Shown: positions 12,362 through 22,439 of the stretch, piece after piece
Layout of the letters: every line of letters starts with the position of its first letter
How positions within the stretch are numbered: the first letter of the stretch is position 1
The notes under the pieces: generated by a model
What the model saw: the letters and a program-made list of their open reading frames with translations, nothing else
Database searches by the model: none
Told to the model about the DNA's origin: nothing
Translations under genes and position numbers: made by a program
Source: Hygrocybe punicea
Taxonomy: Eukaryota; Basidiomycota; Agaricomycetes; Agaricales; Hygrophoraceae
Assembly (NCBI GenBank): GCA_963556145.1
Contig: OY744465.1
Location: 6,014,001 to 6,078,000 of the forward strand
DNA length: 64,000 bases
Direction of reading: 5' to 3'

Positions 12362-14866
12362 CTGACTTCTCAACAGAGTACTTGATTGTTCATCAGCCTG
12401 TTCTCCCATATCTGCATGAAGTTTTCGAATAGGAGGCCCAGGAAATTTGAGAGAGGTATCGACACTGTGACTCCGCAACAAATGAGTTACACATTACTGT
12501 GGATGGTTCGACTGGTCAACCGTGGGCGTTTCTTCAACCAATGCCTGGAGACATGAGTATGTGACTCGTTAATGTCAAGGTGATGTACATCTGTTCAATT
12601 TTGTCTGCGATCCACTCCTCTGATGTTTTATCTTAGCGTGGATTTGAGACTGAATATTTGGACTTCCTCCTTTGCAAAGATCAGAACACTGAAGACTCAC
12701 ATCAGAAGTGGAGTATTGCTTCTGCTTTCATACAGCCATATATTCCGGGAACGATTTATATCAAAGCCCTAAGTCCGAAGGATATTCGGCTTGCTTTCGA
12801 ACGAGTGCACCTTGTACATTTGAATCGTGGGATTACCTTCGTCCGAGCGCATACAACTTCTGACTATGTGGTCTACCAGTGTTGCCAAGGGTGATTGGGT
12901 TCGCATTAGGAAGGGCACATACAAAGGAGATGTTGCTTTCGTCACTGAGATAGACACATATCATTCGAGGGTTAGACTATTGTTGGTGCCTCATCTATCC
13001 TATCTCAAGAAGCCCAATGGACCCAAGTGCCCCTTTCATCGTCCTCTACCAGCACTCTTTGATCCAGAGCAAGCTCATGGAACATTTGGTGATGATGCAG
13101 TGCAGCAATCCAATGCATCTCTCAAATTCCAGGCGATGATTTTTAATGATGGCCTGTTGGAACGCTTGCTCGGCCTGCATGACCTAGTCATCAAAGATGT
13201 TCGTCCTGCTTTTCAAGAGGTTCAGATGTTCAGCCAAAGTCCTGGATGGGATAGGGAAGCTAGGTGCAGATGGGAGGTTGAGGACGCAGCTGCGGCCCTC
13301 TGTATCAACGATTGCGTGGGGATATCTGGAGGGGACTTGAAGGGATTGAAGGGTATCATCACCGACAAGTGTGATAACACCTTCACGGTGCAGGTTCGCC
13401 TGGACAGCAAGGGTGATAGTCATTTGGGTGAAGATCGACTGCTAGACTTCCCTACACCTCCAGTTCGTAAATCGTTCAAAGTTGGAGATTGCATTCAAGT
13501 GTGATGAGGCAACGAGGCCGGCAAGTATGGTCACATAGTAAAAATATCTAATGACGACATGCTGCAAGTCATTGAGTCGAACCACTCTGGCGATTCAGAG
13601 GTGGGTACCACTATTGGCATAGTTCCCAATGCTCACATTATGACGTGACAGGCTTATGAATATCATGCATTTTCCGCACGTCATTTTGAAGTAAATGTTT
13701 TTAGTGTCAATTTTGCTCAAGACTTGGAGGACCACAGACTTTTTGCACAACCCTACGTTATTCAACATCCTGAAACCCACCAGAAGTTCATCGCAGATCC
13801 CGTGATCAGAAAGAAGGTGCTCGTGGTGAACGTGAATCACCACTGTGGGTACCACAGGACCATTGAGTACACCCACGAACATCTAGAGATGTATGGCATC
13901 CGTCTTGAGGCTACCGGTCAGGTTGTGCAATTTAAAGAAGAATTCTTACTTGACATTTTGTAAATCCATGATTCATCTTCCCAGAATGTTCATCTGATGC
14001 TTGATATAGGAAGGGTTTGCCGCTCTATCATTTTCGCAGTCCCCCATCAGTACTTCCAAGTCCCATGCTACAACAGCCTCAAGAGCCGGTTGCACTGTCA
14101 ACACCAATGTGGGACTCCTTGCCATCTGGGGGCAGTACTCCTGTCTGGGATGTCTCCTCTCAGACACTGTGGTGGGAATCAAGTTATGAGCAACATAGTT
14201 TCTCTCCTCCACAGACTACTGTAGACAATACAGAAGAAAAGGAGGCATCTCTACCCCCCGGTATGTCTATACCAGTCCCAGTGCTTGCCTCTTTGCTGAC
14301 TTGTTTGCATAGGTGTCTCAAGACACTGGCTTTCTATAGAATATCTTCATGGAAAATCGATCAAAGTACACATTGTGGGATTCAAGCGCAGTCATGGTGA
14401 CAGTGGCTGGCAAAAACATATTCAAGAAGGCAGCATAGCCTGTACTTTGGGACTACCAGCCGATGGGGATCTGCCCATAATCAAGGTCAAGCAAATGATC
14501 CCTGCTGCGAGTGCCATTTCAATGCCAGTACAATTCCTAGAACCAGTACATCCCTGTGGGGTCAAAGAAAATGTAGTTATTATTGCTGGTAGCAATCTAG
14601 GGAAAGACGCAGAAACCGTGGAAATTGGAAAGGATGTGTGGCAACTGGTACTTTCTGATGGCCTGCAATATGCAGCACCTTGCGAGCATCTGGCGGTTCT
14701 CTCAAGAGTTCGATTCGGATAATGTTCTGCCGTTGACTGCCAGTGTTTATTACAAATTTGAATATATTCTCATCGTTTCATTTCGTGCCTGAAATATTTC
14801 ATATTCGACTACCAAGGTTCAACCAGACTCAATAAAGTAATTGCGGTAGAAAGACATCGAGAATTG

Positions 14867-15235
14867 TCAAACGGAACTATTGGAATCCACAAAACCATCC
14901 CAGCTGCCAGAATCATCCTCATCACTTCCTGAACTACCTGATGAATCGCTATTCAATGCCTGCAATAACAAAAATGCCTCAGGGCTGAAGCGTTTGTAGG
15001 TCCCAGCACCGGTCTCCAGGCAAACAATGAGGTGAAGCGGGTTGATGTTAACACATGGTTCAGCTATCCCACAGGACTTCATCTTCTGCATCATCAGATA
15101 TTCCTTCTCTTTCACGTCTGCAATCAGACTCTCGGTGTGGTGAATTGTGGTCTTGATCTTGGAGAAGTTTTGGCAATATTGTTCATACTCAGGACTTTGG
15201 GGAGAAAAGCCGAAGAGTGGCTGCTGAAATAATCA
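14867..15235 (-). CDS. Hypothetical protein, C-terminal exon
   Basis: The minus-strand frame reads PLFGFSPQSPEYEQYCQNF, a helical stretch with EKEYLMMQKMKSCG, and ends in a Ser/Asp/Gly-rich tail (SSGSSGSDEDDSGSWDGF). An intron is likely at about 15240-15290, with a small upstream exon near 15300-15400. I do not recognise the family. Codon reading is coherent, so it may be real or a recent relic. Confidence 0.35.
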
Positions 15236-15723
15236 AAATATTGGTATATTGAGGCATGAGAAAATTTCTGACCACTTGCCACAGGCCTGGCCATAAACAT
15301 CGAATGACTCCAAATGACAGGATGGGGGTAAGGGGAATTATATACAGAGGGAAGATCGTTGGGGTTCATCGAAAGTTTTAGTAGTCAAGGAAGGCGGTGG
15401 TACCAGCTCACAAGACAAGATCAACTCCGACTCCTCACAGAATCCATTTGTCAGCCTATAACCTGCCCTTAAGAGATTCTAAACTTAAGCTGGAGTTGAG
15501 TCAGCATTTACTCTTTCATGTTCGTCCCAATATACTTTGGAAGTCAAGACAGTACTATGTGGTCCAGTTGCTCTAGTGTAGTAGATTCAGAGGTATCAAA
15601 TTTCAGAATGAAGCTTCTGTTGCCTTTGTGACAATGTTATTTCATTCAAGTTCTAGCCAACAACTCGGAAAATCGGACACTGGAGAACAAGTCGGTATTT
15701 GTAAATGCAAACACTATCCAGCT
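15236..15723. other. No confident gene
   Basis: Possible upstream exon of the minus-strand hypothetical gene and intergenic sequence. Nothing else is recognised. Confidence 0.35.
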
Positions 15724-16479
15724 AATGGTGGTGTGTCAGGGAGTACTAGTGACACAACAAAATTCTGTCGGCCCACCCGAGATCAACTTCTCGAATGCCA
15801 GTGATGACTCCAATGTGTTCCTGATGGCTGTCCTAGCCACTGCCACTGCATTGCAGGCTGTGGACTCTGCCATACTTCCTGCCAATACCCTCTGCCACTC
15901 GGAAGCTCTTGCTTCATAGAAATTTGTTGATGATGCTGCCAGTCGAGTCTCACATTATGAACTGGCGAACACCTTGAGCTCCAGTGAGGAATCCTATCAA
16001 CTTTTCTGTTTATTCTTTGTCTCATGAGTCACGATTCACTTAAGTTCCTCACAAGTTCTTGATGCTTCAAAGTAAGCTACAATCCGACAACAATAACCAA
16101 GAAAAAGATAATACAATGGAACGTGCGGAGTTATTGGCAATGAAATGGCTATCTTCTCAGCAGTTTGCCAAGTTGGCTCAGGAGGAAGGTCTAATCTACC
16201 GAAAGGGCAAGTTCTCAAGGGAAGAAACGCAGTTAGTGCACGCAGCAATCATGTCCTATCAACAAGTGTGTGTGTACTGCTATGTCCATAACTCAAGCTG
16301 AACCTCTGTGCCTTAGCGGAAATCTCTCAATGCTCAGCAATTGGAACAAATCATATTTGACAAGCGAGATGAAGCATTCTGGTCAGAGATATGTGTGTTT
16401 GCCACTTTACCCGGTAGAATCTACTTCCTGAGTGCACACTGCTAGCATTTGCTATCCCAAAGTGCCCCCTGATAGGCAT

Positions 16480-16636
16480 TGTAGTAGTGGTGCCTGGGCT
16501 GTCATGTGACCCAGGTCCCATGGTTGGGTTCCCTTAGGTAGCCATTCCTGTCTTAGTCGATCCATCTATCCCATCCACCTTGACCTTTCCGAGTGATTCC
16601 GTCCCCGATTCTGTGAGGTCCCTCAGACCCACTCCA
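16480..16636 (+). repeat. Left LTR of the TRIM-like element
   Basis: 157 bp, beginning TG and ending CA, nearly identical to 17888-18044 with a handful of transitions. This indicates recent insertion. Confidence 0.88.
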
Positions 16637-17887
16637 TCATGGTGATGAGAGCACGATTCGAGCCATGCCACCGGAGACCACAACATTCCACTTGCACAGA
16701 CCCTTTTTGAGTACAGCAACAGAGATTTTCGAGCACAGAGAACACCCTCGAGAGCCCACCCACACGATTCCACGCAGCACCCCAATGCAAAACCATATAA
16801 AAAACAGTCTCCGAAGGCCCAAGCATTACATCTGAATCGTTCTACATGCCCCGCAACCATCCTCACGACTTTTCGTATTCCCTCATACTTCCACACAGCC
16901 ACTTTGCAAAGCCACGTCACCAGCTTCACTCACCAGAAATCCGACCACCCAAGTGCACCCACAGCACACCACGCTCCTTAGAAGACCCCCACGACATTGC
17001 CAAGCCAGACGACATATCCAACAACGCCGTTGCGCAGCCAGGCACGCCCTCAATATCACTGTCCCCGTGTTTGACTCACCATTTTTCATTCGGACGCCCA
17101 CATGTTCACTACTGGATACACAGACGCTCAAAACCCCCCCACGTCCCACCCATCCATTGCCACGTCACCCAACCGCCACGTCACCAAGTCGATTGGCACA
17201 CCTCGCCCACGTCGGCACCTTCTTCCTCAATCCAATGGGCCCAGCACAACATGCCCACGCCAACTTTCTCGCGTGTACAGAGCTAGCATGGCCCCAACAG
17301 CCCATGCCCACGCGAATGATGTGTCTGGCCCCACCCAGCATGACCAAACGACAAACCAGGCATACACGCACCTGCGAGCACCACGCTGACTTGTTTCACA
17401 GCCCCACACGCCCGTTTCTGGTGCCGTCGACCACCCCCATACATCCACAGGCCATCCCAACTCGAGTGGCACACCCCGCCCCACCATACCCCGTCCACAC
17501 GCATGGCCCCACGTCCCAATCCCCACACATCTACCCACCCCCGCGATGACCTACCCACACGATACGGCCACCCCAATCGTACAGTGGCACCAAGTCCCCT
17601 TGCGTCGGCCTACGCCCAACGACCCACCCGCTGACCCTGCACTGTGCCGTGCTGATTCTGCATTCTACTACCTTTTCTTCATCTTTTTTTCACAATGACC
17701 CACCCTTGTTAGATCCATCTGGAGTAGACTAGTCTACTCTTTATCCTTTTCTCATGCTCTCCCCATTCTCCTTCTGCTTTCTGCTTTTCCTTAGGTTCCT
17801 GCTGTTTCCTTTTTGATCTTTTTGTTCCTTTTGTTCCTTTTGTCTTTTGCTAGCAATGAGGGCATCGCTATGAGAGAGGGGGGCACT

Positions 17888-18044
17888 TGTAGTAGTGGTG
17901 CCTGGGCTGTCACGTGACCCAGGTCCCACAGTTGGGTTCCCTTAGGTAGCCATTCCTGTCTCAGTCGATCCATCTATCCCATCCACCTTGACCTTTCCGA
18001 GTGATTCTGTCCCCGATTCCGTGAGGTCCCTCGGACCCACTCCA
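17888..18044 (+). repeat. Right LTR of the TRIM-like element
   Basis: 157 bp direct repeat of 16480-16636, preceded by the polypurine tract and followed by the GCAT duplication. Confidence 0.88.
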
Positions 18045-18540
18045 GCATTTATCATTTCATCCATAGAGAATATCAACCTTACGGCAAACAGGGCTCTTGG
18101 ACTGCATCCAAAGATTATGAACTAATTCAGTAAGTTTACAATTCTATTTGCTCTGTGATTGGTATCACAAGACATCGCAGGGCTGTTGATCAACACGGTG
18201 AACATTGGAAGATTATCAGCAGCCTGGTTGGAAGGCCTGATAACGACTGCCGGGATCGCTATAGGAATCATCTCAAGAACAGAGACCTCCAAGCTAAGGG
18301 TGTGTGACAGGAGCTTCTGGTTGGGAAACTACTTACATATGGCACATCAGGTCGCTGGATGAAGGCTGAAGAAGCAAAGCTAATCTCTATCATGGTAGAA
18401 ATGGGTAGCGGCGATAATGACTCCAATATTACTTGGGCGGAAGTGAGCAAGAAGTTAGGTTATAGGCAAGGAAGACAGCAATGCAGTGCGAAATGGTCGG
18501 AACTAGCAGCTATCACTATTAAGACATTAAGCTGATTGAC

Positions 18541-19001
18541 AGAAGTGCTGCATTTAGGGCGGGGCTGAAGAAAACCATGAAAATTGGAGATAAACAGTCC
18601 AAGGCTTCAATCGCTACTGCTGGTTTATTACCTGAACATGTGGTGAGCAACCTTCTTCCAATGATATCTTGCCAAGCACTCACTGAATCTTATAGGATTA
18701 GTCGCCATCTCACAAAGATTCCGGGTCAGGTCAAATTACAATTATCATTTATTTAGTTGGCGGCCATGTAGTAGAATAAGGCCTCATTCAATATCAGCCA
18801 CAATCACGATCAATGTGCACGTCTCAGTATCATTTTTTAAACTCAATCAACTACCATACCAAACACTTGCAACAGTGCAATGGTTTACACTAGGGAATCA
18901 CCACGCCGGACACCAGTGAGTGTACTCCACCAATCATCAAAGTATATCTTGACCGTCATTTTCACCACAGGATAGTTTGGATCAATTCCAATAGTCACTA
19001 G
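18541..19001. other. No gene seen; left flank of the Plavaka gene
   Basis: This lies between the Myb relic and the Plavaka start. It probably contains the left end of the Plavaka element, but I could not identify its terminal repeat. Confidence 0.4.
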
Positions 19002-19794
19002 ATGGATTGCGGCTCCGCATTCAACCAGACCTGCTCTTGTGGGAGATTATTTCCAGATCTCCGGGCCTTTAAGAATCACCAGAACAGATGCAAGAAAAGC
19101 AAGGATCATTTGTCCTATGCTTTAGTAAAGGCCAAAGCACATCTAGCTGCTAAAAAGCAGAAAATTACTGCTCCAGAGCATCCCCCAGATATCATTGATG
19201 GCGATGGTCAGGTTGAATCTTTGGAGGATGAGCTTGCCCAGGTATTGAGCAGTTCCTTCCCCCTGAAAAAGTCCAATGATCATTTATTTCTTCAGGCTAC
19301 AGCGGTTCCAATTGTCCAGTTGGATGATGTGAGGCCAACAAAGCGGCACAGACGGCTTCCATCCTGCCTCCTAGGCACTGGTTTGGAGCTCAACGATAAG
19401 AGACTGAGAGACTTTCTTCCCCAGCCACCTCCTGCCCAGCCACCACCTGGTGCTGATATCCTAGACCCCCTTTTACCACCGTCCAATGAGAACTGCAACA
19501 ATAGTTCTGAGGAAACATCTGAGGAAACATCTGCTGGAGTTGGCGCACATGTTTGTCAAATTCTCGGCACTGCTCGCAATTCTTTCGGCATATTTCGACG
19601 ATATTTGGCTGAGAAGTTTCCTTCACATGACCCTGAAGGCGAGATGGCAGCCTCATCATTGTCAAATATTATCAATTCTGACCCAGAACAACAATCGCCA
19701 CCTCCGTCGTTTGGGCCCTTTCAAAACAAGAGCTCTTTTCAACTGGGTGATTGGTACTGGAACCGCGGAACTCAGAAGTCCCAGCAGGACTTTA
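19002..19794 (+). pseudogene. Plavaka-type transposase, segment 1 (N-terminus)
   Basis: The start is the ATG at 19002. A C2H2 finger reads CSCGRLFPDLRAFKNHQNRC (residues about 11-30), followed by a lysine-rich linker, a Pro-rich segment (QPPPAQPPP) and the conserved FGIFRRYLAEKFPSHDPE and FQLGDWYWNRG motifs. These are diagnostic of Plavaka transposases, a group of cut-and-paste elements abundant in Agaricomycetes. The gene is cut after the codons for SQQDF by a TA-targeting element, and the frame resumes at 22440 as KDLLSIIG. Confidence 0.85.
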
Positions 19795-19886
19795 TAGCCA
19801 TTTGAAGGAATCATGGCAGTTCCCGCGGTTTTTTGATGAATTAGGAAAGTGGGACTTAGAATTTTTTTTGTGAACTTGTATCATAT

Positions 19887-20895
19887 ATGTACCATCATAT
19901 CAGTCGGGATGTCAAGATTGCTGCCATCCAGCTATTTGAACGCTGGCTACTCAGCCTTGAAAACATCCTCACCTGTTGTAGCATGTCTGAGCGCACATTT
20001 TACCACATCCTCAAGCTCTGGTGCACCACTGGTGATGTGATCACCCCCACCCCTCACCGTGGCGGCCCACGCAATCTTGATCACGACGATATTCAGTATC
20101 TCCTCCAACTTATTCGAGGAAACCCCAACCATTTTCTGGACGAGCTCCTTCACTTGCTCAAAAGCAACCGCTTCATTTCTGTTCACTATACTACCATCCA
20201 CCAAGAACTCTCTCATGCTGGTGTCAGCTGCAAGTGGCTACAACGCATTGCCTCTGAGCGTAATGAAACTCGGCGTGCCGAATTCATCTCTTGCATGGCG
20301 CAATTTTCCCCAGAAGAACTCGGATTCATAGATGAGATGTCAAAAGATGAGCACACTGTTGGTAGGCGCTATGGGAGGTCAAGACGAGGATGCCGTGTTG
20401 GCAAATCCCAGCCATTTGTTCGCGGAAGACGTACATTGACCGTTGGTGTCTTGACACTTGATGGCTTTGTCTTGGGAACAACAGTGGAGGGTTCATTGAC
20501 GAAAGCCATGTTCTTAGAGTGGTTGGAATTTTCTGTTGTATGTTTCACTGCTGTTGTGGTAGTCTTTTCTGATCTTCCATCAGCTGCCACAATGCAGTCG
20601 TTATCCTGGCCCCCTCAGTGTCCTAGTCCTCGACAATGCCAAGATCCATCATGGAGATGAGATCCTAGAACTCGTTGACTGTTTTGGAGTTCGCCTCATG
20701 TATTTACCACCGTATTCACCAGATCTCAACCCAATCGAGGAATCATTTTCCAAGATCAAGCATTTCATTCGCCGTAACCAAGACTACTATGGAGCTGCGC
20801 ACGGTGACGGGATTTTATATGATATGTATGAGGTTCTTGATATTATTACAGCTGATGATGCTGCTGGTTACTTGGCCCATTCAGGTTATTTTTAG
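19887..20895 (+). CDS. IS630-type DDE transposase
   Basis: Two exons, 19887-20537 and 20584-20895, with a 46-nt GTATGT...CAG intron, give about 320 residues. The N-terminal third is helix-turn-helix (DNA binding). The DDE_3-type catalytic core shows the first Asp in FIDEMSKDEHTVGRRYGRS, the second in SVLVLDNAKIHHGDE and the Glu in YLPPYSPDLNPIEESFSKIK. All three catalytic residues are present, and length and spacing fit IS630/Tc1-mariner enzymes that cut at TA. The start is the first ATG past the left TIR. No stop or frameshift is seen. Confidence 0.9.
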
Positions 20896-20982
20896 TGTAC
20901 AATTGTCCCTTCTGTACTTGTTTTTCTGACGAATCAATTCTATTCTGAAGTAAAGACCGTGTTGCAAACTAACTACCTGAGA

Positions 20983-22333
20983 CTAAATGATGAGGGACCA
21001 ACGTTCAACAGCATCGCGCAATGCAGCAATCTCCCCAAACCTAAACTTCATTTCCTTCAACTCCTCAACTGTCAGAAACCTCAGCATGTGAGCATGTGTA
21101 TACGAATTTTCTTGAACCTTCAGTGCAATCCCCTCACCCAGCTCATACTGCACGCAAAATTCTGCCATTGTCATATCTCCGCCTGGCTTGCGATTGACCT
21201 GAAGTAATGTGGGGCAATGTAGATCGTAGGTGTCCTTTCTGGGGATGGGAGTGGTGGCTGCAACTTTATTGAGTATAACGGGAGCCGGATCCGCTAGTGG
21301 GGGTGCAACAGGCTGGAAGAGCTGGGCCAACTCTGAACCGAAAGTCAAATTGATGATGGGGGCTGGAGCAACCTTGGCATTCTGCACTTCCAAGCGCTGC
21401 TGAAGAACTGGAGTTAGTTTGTTGGTTTTGGGATTGAATAACCGATGATTCGGGGGCCAGTCAATTGTTGCGTGTTCCTCTCCAATTAGCTATGAAAATG
21501 TGAGGAAAACAAGCAGGCGAAGAAGGTAAAACTCACTATAGCTGCGGCCCAGCAATCAAGTCGTTCGTGACTGAGAGGGACATGACTGCCATCCCCATCA
21601 ATGAAGCAGTAGGTGCCTTGGCAAGTAGGCTGCTTCTGTCGACATGTCCAGTGCTTCTGTAGTGCCTTGATCTCGGTCCCCTTCAAGACGTTCCCTGGGA
21701 GTGTCACAGGATCTCGCACAGTCTTCTTCTTCTTCAACTTCCCATTTCCATCCGCTTCGTCGGCATCACACACGTTCTCCTTGTTGCCAAGTATGTCACT
21801 CTGAACAACCACGAGGTTGACAATGGTGTTACCCTTGCCAGATACTTTCTGTAGCAAGATAGAGTAGTCGGGTTCCGTGGCAAGGGGGATACCGGGTTTG
21901 GGGATGACACAAGAGATGTGGAACAGATTTCGTAGTCAGTGAACTCGAGAATGGGGGGGCTGAGTGCTGTGGAGATTTTGGTGAGAATTTGTGCCTTCAA
22001 GGTGTCCCATGGCTCATCGGATTTGAGCTGGAACGAGTAATTCTTGGGAACCCGTTTTGACACTGCTTTCTTCATCTCAACCGCTGCAAAGACCGAGGTG
22101 ACATATGTAACCACAGTTGGGGCTGCATTATCCACAACCACACCTGGAGTCATTGTAGGTTTCTGACGCTTCTTTGGAGGAGATAAAGTAGGTGGGGTAG
22201 AAGTGTGTGTCGACTGAGCTGACTTGGAGCAGTCACTTTCAGTGCCTGTAGCATTGGAAGGGGAAAACCTGTTGTTGGTGTCGGTATCTATGATGCTAGG
22301 TTGCTTGTGGGGCCGTTTCCTGGCCCATCCCAT
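20983..22333 (-). CDS. Accessory protein of the IS630-type element, possible SAM-like C-terminus
   Basis: Three exons fit (22333-21893, 21848-21537, 21489-20983) with introns of 44 and 47 nt, giving about 419 residues in one frame. The N-terminus is basic and Ser/Thr/Pro-rich. A conserved-looking module reads KALQKHWTCRQKQPTCQGTY, then CFIDGDGSHVPLSHERLDCW. The C-terminal 70 residues (MTMAEFCVQYELG to LTVEELKEMKFRFGEIAALR) resemble a SAM-like helical bundle; this is inference. I recall similar cysteine/tryptophan modules in basidiomycete proteins of unknown function. It converges on the transposase, leaving 87 bp between stops, inside the same TIRs. Confidence 0.7.
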
Positions 22334-22439
22334 GATGCCAATAGAGATAGACTAGCAGTTGAGACAAAAAAATTCTAAGTCCCACTTTCCTAATTCATCA
22401 AAAAACCGCGGGAACTGCCATGATTCCTTCAAACGGCTG

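Larger units (their letters stand above)
11060..14722 (+). pseudogene. Spt5-like transcription elongation factor, degenerate
   Basis: The order matches Spt5. An acidic N-terminus (about 11090-11278 and 12370-12430) precedes an NGN-like domain (about 12640-12880). KOW-like units follow: GDWVRIRKGTYKGDVAFVTE (12889), a second at about 13300-13390 and a third at about 13480-13590, then a further KOW-like exon (13650-13960). A Pro/Gln-rich stretch holds the CTR-like motifs STPMWD and STPVWD (14097-14150), and a C-terminal KOW (about 14540-14710) ends CEHLAVL. Spt5 binds RNA polymerase II and Spt4. Damage: a hAT element at 11279-12361, stops near 12430-12450, a one-base frameshift near 12885 and TGA at 13502-13504. 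It is a diverged extra paralog, not the essential copy. Confidence 0.7.
16480..18044 (+). mobile_element. TRIM-like non-autonomous LTR retroelement, 1,565 bp
   Basis: Two 157-bp direct repeats bound a 1,251-bp interior. Both LTRs start TGTAGTAG and end CTCCA. A 4-bp duplication GCAT flanks the element (16476-16479 and 18045-18048). A TGG that may begin a primer-binding site lies 3 nt inside the left LTR (16640), and a purine tract GAGAGAGGGGGG (17872-17883) precedes the right LTR. The interior is strikingly rich in CCCAC and lacks gag or pol. The strand is inferred from PBS and PPT positions. Confidence 0.88.
15724..18540 (+). pseudogene. Reb1/TTF1-like Myb DNA-binding protein, split by an LTR element
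   Basis: Coherent coding starts at 16059 with LAQEEGLIYRKGKFSREE, typical of the segment before the Myb repeats; 15724-15919 may be an earlier exon. Past the insertion the protein continues IYHFIHREYQPYGKQGSW, then the first Myb repeat (W..DYELI, HWKIISSLVGR, DCRDRYRNHL) across an intron at about 18130-18180. A second repeat starts GRWMKAEEAKLISIM near 18355. This family binds rDNA terminators or promoters. It is broken by the TRIM-like element at 16480-18044 and by TGA at 18305-18307 between the two repeats. A 50-nt intron ends at 16445, just before the insertion. Confidence 0.72.
19795..22439 (+). mobile_element. IS630/Tc1-mariner-type DNA transposon with two genes, 2,645 bp
   Basis: Terminal inverted repeats of about 75 bp (19795-19869 and 22365-22439) share TTTGAAGGAATCATGGCAGT and beyond, with only a few mismatches near the tips. 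TA lies on both sides (19793-19794 and 22440-22441), the target duplication of this superfamily. Precise removal with one TA rejoins the Plavaka frame (QQDF to KDLL). It carries a plus-strand transposase and a convergent minus-strand gene. Both read open, so the element may have been active recently. Confidence 0.93.

Noticed and set aside
16637..17887. Frames of 90-200 codons inside the TRIM-like element as gag
   Set aside because: They overlap in several frames of a CCCAC-rich sequence and show no gag, zinc-knuckle or protease motif.
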